Below, one piece after another: positions 7,175 through 9,178 of a DNA stretch of 9,178 nucleotides (its first letter is position 1; every line of letters begins with the position of its first letter). Below the pieces are notes generated by a model. It ran no database searches and was not told the origin of the DNA. It worked only from the letters and a program-made list of their open reading frames with translations. The DNA is from an uncultured bacterium (GTDB lineage: Bacteria > Verrucomicrobiota > Kiritimatiellia > RFP12 > UBA1067), in the NCBI GenBank assembly GCA_902773475.1, contig CACYEO010000080.1:1-9178 (forward strand). Direction: 5' to 3'. Both the position numbers and the translations under genes were made by a program.

Positions 7175-7225
7175 TTCGTCCACTTGGACGAAACAGATTT
7201 CCCGCGCAGCGTCAAACCGTTGCGC
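7175..7225 (+). other. Two adjacent small hairpins
   Basis: TTCGTCC (7175-7181) and GGACGAA (7186-7192) form a perfect 7-bp stem with a 4-base loop. GCGCAGCG (7204-7211) and CGTTGCGC (7218-7225) form an 8-bp stem with one G-T pair and a 6-base loop. Each alone could be chance; their placement between two larger hairpins makes them more interesting. Confidence 0.65.
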
Positions 7226-7231
7226 ATGGGA

Positions 7232-7356
7232 TGCGTCGGATGGAAGCCTGAGAAACTTCGCCGGAAAGACGCATGGAAGGGTGACTGCCCTCATAATGCA
7301 GTTTTACCTCCTTCGTTGCATCTTTCCGGGCTCTCTCAGGCGCCTCATCCGATGCA
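7232..7356. repeat. 125-base imperfect palindrome
   Basis: Five nested helices are visible: 7232-7242 with 7346-7356 (11 bp, one G-T), 7246-7253 with 7334-7341 (8 bp), 7261-7273 with 7317-7329 (13 positions, one mismatch), 7276-7280 with 7310-7314 (5 bp) and 7284-7288 with 7298-7302 (5 bp), enclosing a 9-base loop. The internal loops are small. The two arms are inverted copies of one motif, a third copy of which lies at 7069-7083. This is consistent with a palindromic repeat element (REP- or MITE-like) or a structured RNA domain. Confidence 0.8.
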
Positions 7357-7389
7357 CCGGAGGAGGTTTCCGTTTTCCGCCCCCTCCGG
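7357..7389 (+). other. Hairpin following the long palindrome
   Basis: CCGGAGG (7357-7363) pairs with CCTCCGG (7383-7389), with two further G-C pairs (7365/7381 and 7366/7380) after one mismatch. It begins at the very next base after the 125-base palindrome, so the two could stack coaxially. Confidence 0.65.
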
Positions 7390-7427
7390 CGTCTGAATGC
7401 AGTGCTAACAGCAGGGAAAACTAAAAA

Positions 7428-7440
7428 ACAGGATACCTGT
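7428..7440 (+). promoter_or_regulatory. Small hairpin covering the ribosome-binding site of the Sel1 gene
   Basis: ACAGG (7428-7432) pairs with CCTGT (7436-7440) across the 3-base loop ATA. The only Shine-Dalgarno-like sequence before the ATG at 7444 is AGGA (7430-7433), which falls inside this stem and loop. The hairpin would therefore partly mask the site. It is only 5 bp long, so its stability alone is modest. Confidence 0.5.
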
Positions 7441-7443
7441 ACT

Positions 7444-9178
7444 ATGGTCAAAGTAATATGTCCCGGTTGTCGAGCGGAATACGATGTAGAAGACAACGTC
7501 ATTGGCGCCGAGGTGGAATGTTCGGAGTGTCATGCCATTTTTATTGCCGGTGACTCGGGTGTATTGAAGGCTTCTGAGACGCGGAAGGTCCGGGATCAGA
7601 ACTCGACCATGAAGGCAACCTGCCCGAACTGTGGCAATATTTGCGAAACCGACGGCGAACTTTCAATTGGACAGAATGTGGTCTGTCCGTTCTGTTCTTG
7701 GAAATTCTCGTATTTAGGTGTAGTGCAGAAAGACGAATCCGTTTCTGGCGATGCTCCGCTTGAAGACAATATCCATGGTGTTTCCGTGAAATGCCCATAT
7801 TGTGGAACTGAATATGAAGTAGACAAGAGATTGGAAGGTGCTGCTTGCCAATGCAGCGTGTGCAACAAGGATTTTGTAGCTCAAAAGTTCAATTGTGCAG
7901 AAACGCCGGAATCGGGTACTTCGACATCGGTTGGCAAATTGAATTCTAATGCGCCAAGAGAATATAGTCGTTTAGGAGCAAGGATAAAACTTCGTTCTAT
8001 TGTGCTGATTATTTTATGTGCGCTGTTGGTGACGAGCATAGTTGGGATAGTGATTTTCAAAGTGACGACGAAAAATTCCGCAGAGGGGGATGGGTATAGT
8101 GCCGCTGCAAGTGATAGCGCTGCCGAAGCCCAGTACAAGCAGGGTTTGCGATACGACAAAGGTGATGGTGTGCCGGAAAACGATAAGGAAGCCGTAAAGT
8201 GGTATCGCAAGGCTGCGGAACAGGGGCTTGCCGCCGCGCAACTCGTTCTTGGTGCTTGTTATGACAACGGCGAGGGCGTGGCCGAGGACAAAAAGGAGGC
8301 CGTCAAGTGGTACCGCAAGGCGGCAGAGCAGGGGGATGCCGCCGCGCAGTTCAAACTTGGCAATTGTTATTACAACGGTTGGGGAGTTGACGAGGACAAA
8401 AGGGAGGCAGTGAAGTGGTATCGCAAGGCTGCGGAACAGGGGGATGCCGCCGCGCAACTCGCTCTTGGTGCTTGTTATGCCAAAGGCGAGGGCGTGGCCG
8501 AGGACAAAAGCGAGGCGGTAAAGTGGTGCCGCAAGGCGGCGGAACAGGGGGATGCCAGCGCGCAGTTCGCTCTTGGCGGCTGTTATGACTACGGCGAGGG
8601 CGTGGCCGAGGACAAAAAGGAGGCGGTCAAGTGGTACCGCAAAGCGGCGCAACAGGGGCATGCCAATGCGCAGTGTAATCTTGGCAGAATCTACGGTCTC
8701 GGCAGGGGTGTGAAGCAGGACAAGAAAGAGGCTGTGAAGTGGTATCGTATGGCGGCGGAGCAGGGGGATGCCAATGCGCAGTTTAATCTTGGCATGTGCT
8801 ATGCTAACGGTGGAGGTGTGAAACAGGACAAGAAAGAGGCTGTAAAGTGGTTCCGTAAGGCAGCAGAACAGGGACTTGCCCAAGCGCAGTTCTTCCTTGG
8901 CGCATGCTATGGCGCAGGTAAAGGCGTGCCGCAAGATGTGGAGATGGCCGTGAAGTGGATCCGTAAGGCGGCGGAGCAGGGGCATGCTGAAGCGCAGTTT
9001 AGTCTTGGCAGATGCTATGCTAACATTGACAGGAAAGAGGCTGTAAAGTGGTTCCGTAAGGCGGCGGAACAGGGACAAGCCGAGGCGCAGTTCTTTCTTG
9101 GCGCATGCTATGGCGCAGGTAAAGGCGTGCCGCAAGATGTGGAGATGGCCGTGAAGTGGATCCGTAAGGCGGCGGAGC
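7444..9178 (+). CDS. Zinc-ribbon x3, one membrane segment, Sel1-repeat protein (3' end cut by window)
   Basis: The frame is open from ATG 7444 to the window end, 578 residues so far with no stop. The N-terminus has three tandem zinc-ribbon modules of the MJ0042 style, with CxxC pairs at 6-9/26-29, 60-63/81-84 and 117-120/137-140. A linker leads to a hydrophobic segment at about 186-205 preceded by RIKLR, suggesting a cytoplasmic N-terminus and an exported C-terminus. From residue 229 come at least ten Sel1-type repeats of 36 residues with the pattern AQ-x3-LG-x-CY-x2-G-x-GV, then EAVKW(Y/F)RKAAEQG; the ninth is 31 residues. Sel1 repeats form helical solenoids that bind proteins. No catalytic domain is visible; a membrane scaffold or sensor is inference. 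GC is lower than upstream: by hand count 26/60 at 7681-7740 against 44/60 at 3841-3900. Start: MVKVICPGC resembles other zinc-ribbon N-termini. Confidence 0.88.
   Translation, partial: MVKVICPGCRAEYDVEDNVIGAEVECSECHAIFIAGDSGVLKASETRKVRDQNSTMKATCPNCGNICETDGELSIGQNVVCPFCSWKFSYLGVVQKDESVSGDAPLEDNIHGVSVKCPYCGTEYEVDKRLEGAACQCSVCNKDFVAQKFNCAETPESGTSTSVGKLNSNAPREYSRLGARIKLRSIVLIILCALLVTSIVGIVIFKVTTKNSAEGDGYSAAASDSAAEAQYKQGLRYDKGDGVPENDKEAVKWYRKAAEQGLAAAQLVLGACYDNGEGVAEDKKEAVKWYRKAAEQGDAAAQFKLGNCYYNGWGVDEDKREAVKWYRKAAEQGDAAAQLALGACYAKGEGVAEDKSEAVKWCRKAAEQGDASAQFALGGCYDYGEGVAEDKKEAVKWYRKAAQQGHANAQCNLGRIYGLGRGVKQDKKEAVKWYRMAAEQGDANAQFNLGMCYANGGGVKQDKKEAVKWFRKAAEQGLAQAQFFLGACYGAGKGVPQDVEMAVKWIRKAAEQGHAEAQFSLGRCYANIDRKEAVKWFRKAAEQGQAEAQFFLGACYGAGKGVPQDVEMAVKWIRKAAE
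8884..9178 (+). repeat. Near-identical 94-base direct repeat inside the Sel1 gene
   Basis: Bases 8884-8977 and 9085-9178 are identical except for one silent change (TTC at 8893-8895, TTT at 9094-9096). The offset of 201 bases equals 67 codons, one normal 36-residue repeat plus the short 31-residue one. The second copy runs to the window edge and may continue. Other Sel1 repeats in the gene are much more diverged at the DNA level, so this pair is a recent duplication. Confidence 0.9.

Larger units (their letters stand above)
7069..7339. repeat. Perfect 15-base inverted repeat flanking the structured region
   Basis: CTGAGAGAGCCCGGA (7069-7083) is the exact reverse complement of 7325-7339. The arms are about 240 bases apart. 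Pairing them would be incompatible with part of the 125-base palindrome, because 7325-7329 and 7334-7339 are used in both. No target-site duplication is evident outside the arms. Confidence 0.8.
7065..7440 (+). ncRNA. Candidate structured leader RNA upstream of the Sel1 gene
   Basis: Hand folding gives a nearly back-to-back series of hairpins: 7084-7130, 7175-7192, 7204-7225, the long 7232-7356, 7357-7389 and 7428-7440. About half of the bases fall in helices. Several helices contain G-T pairs that would be stable G-U pairs only if the plus strand is transcribed: two in the first hairpin, one in the third and one at the base of the long one. One pair in the long hairpin favours the minus strand instead. 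A possible promoter lies upstream and the Sel1 gene starts directly after. I cannot match it to a known riboswitch or RNA family. It could be a cis-acting leader, a separate small RNA, or a palindromic mobile repeat. Confidence 0.5.
6768..7443. other. Long non-coding region between murJ and the Sel1 gene
   Basis: I see no credible gene on either strand in these 676 bases. Open frames exist but are short, low-complexity or made of inverted-repeat sequence, and none has both a good ribosome site and a recognisable product. The region divides into three parts: a GC-rich hairpin after murJ (6774-6804), a C/A-rich patchwork of short tandem repeats (about 6836-6980), and a densely structured stretch with a possible promoter (about 7014-7440) that leads into the next gene. 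The subparts are listed separately. Confidence 0.8.

Noticed and set aside
7060..7390. Retron msr-msd RNA or integron attC site
   Set aside because: There is no reverse transcriptase or integrase gene in the window, and the conserved attC core GTTRRRY/RYYYAAC pair was not found at the palindrome ends.
7091..7396. Plus-strand open frame of 101 residues starting with GTG
   Set aside because: It lies entirely in inverted-repeat sequence, has no ribosome-binding site of note, and its product shows no domain or membrane signature.
7212..7502. Minus-strand open frame of 96 residues
   Set aside because: It is the other strand of the palindrome plus the start of the Sel1 gene; the composition is that of a shadow frame.
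8014..9135. Long minus-strand open frame (373 residues) opposite the Sel1 repeats
   Set aside because: It is an antisense shadow of periodic coding sequence: its repetitive Leu-rich product mirrors the 36-codon Sel1 period, and the plus-strand reading matches a known repeat family.

Overview
This window reads as a piece of a high-GC bacterial chromosome. It carries a tightly packed plus-strand operon, then a 676-base non-coding region, then the start of a long repeat protein whose base composition is visibly different. The operon proteins, the lipoproteins with a GWY-x3-IP motif, and the zinc-ribbon/Sel1 protein together suggest a PVC-group bacterium (Verrucomicrobiota, Kiritimatiellota or Lentisphaerota), probably anaerobic. 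This placement is an impression from gene content; no rRNA or other marker is present to confirm it.

Bases 1-6767 hold seven co-directional genes: two small lipoproteins that look like paralogues of each other (the first cut by the window edge), a HisC-type aminotransferase, a PaaK-type aryl-CoA ligase, a two-ACT-domain regulatory protein, threonine synthase and the lipid II flippase MurJ. Junctions are 4-base ATGA overlaps (lipoprotein 1/lipoprotein 2/hisC), gaps of 17-50 bases (hisC/paaK/ACT/thrC) and a 23-base overlap (thrC/murJ), so all seven are probably co-transcribed. PaaK next to an ACT protein and an aminotransferase fits aryl-acid/aromatic-amino-acid interconversion in anaerobes. 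The oxidoreductase that would link them (IorAB) is not in the window.

Bases 6768-7443 contain no convincing gene but a great deal of structure. First comes a GC-rich hairpin after murJ. Next is a patchwork of four different short repeats on a C/A-rich plus strand, including a G-quadruplex pattern on the minus strand. A possible promoter follows at about 7014-7044. The last part, about 7065-7440, folds by hand into a nearly continuous series of hairpins, one about 125 bases long, and it contains three copies of one sequence motif. It ends in a small hairpin that covers the likely ribosome-binding site of the next gene. This structured leader is the best candidate for something undescribed.

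Bases 7444-9178 encode the first 578 residues of a membrane protein: three tandem CxxC/CxxC zinc-ribbon modules, one membrane segment, then at least ten Sel1-type repeats. The gene is lower in GC than the operon and carries a nearly identical internal 94-base duplication, a sign of recent repeat expansion.
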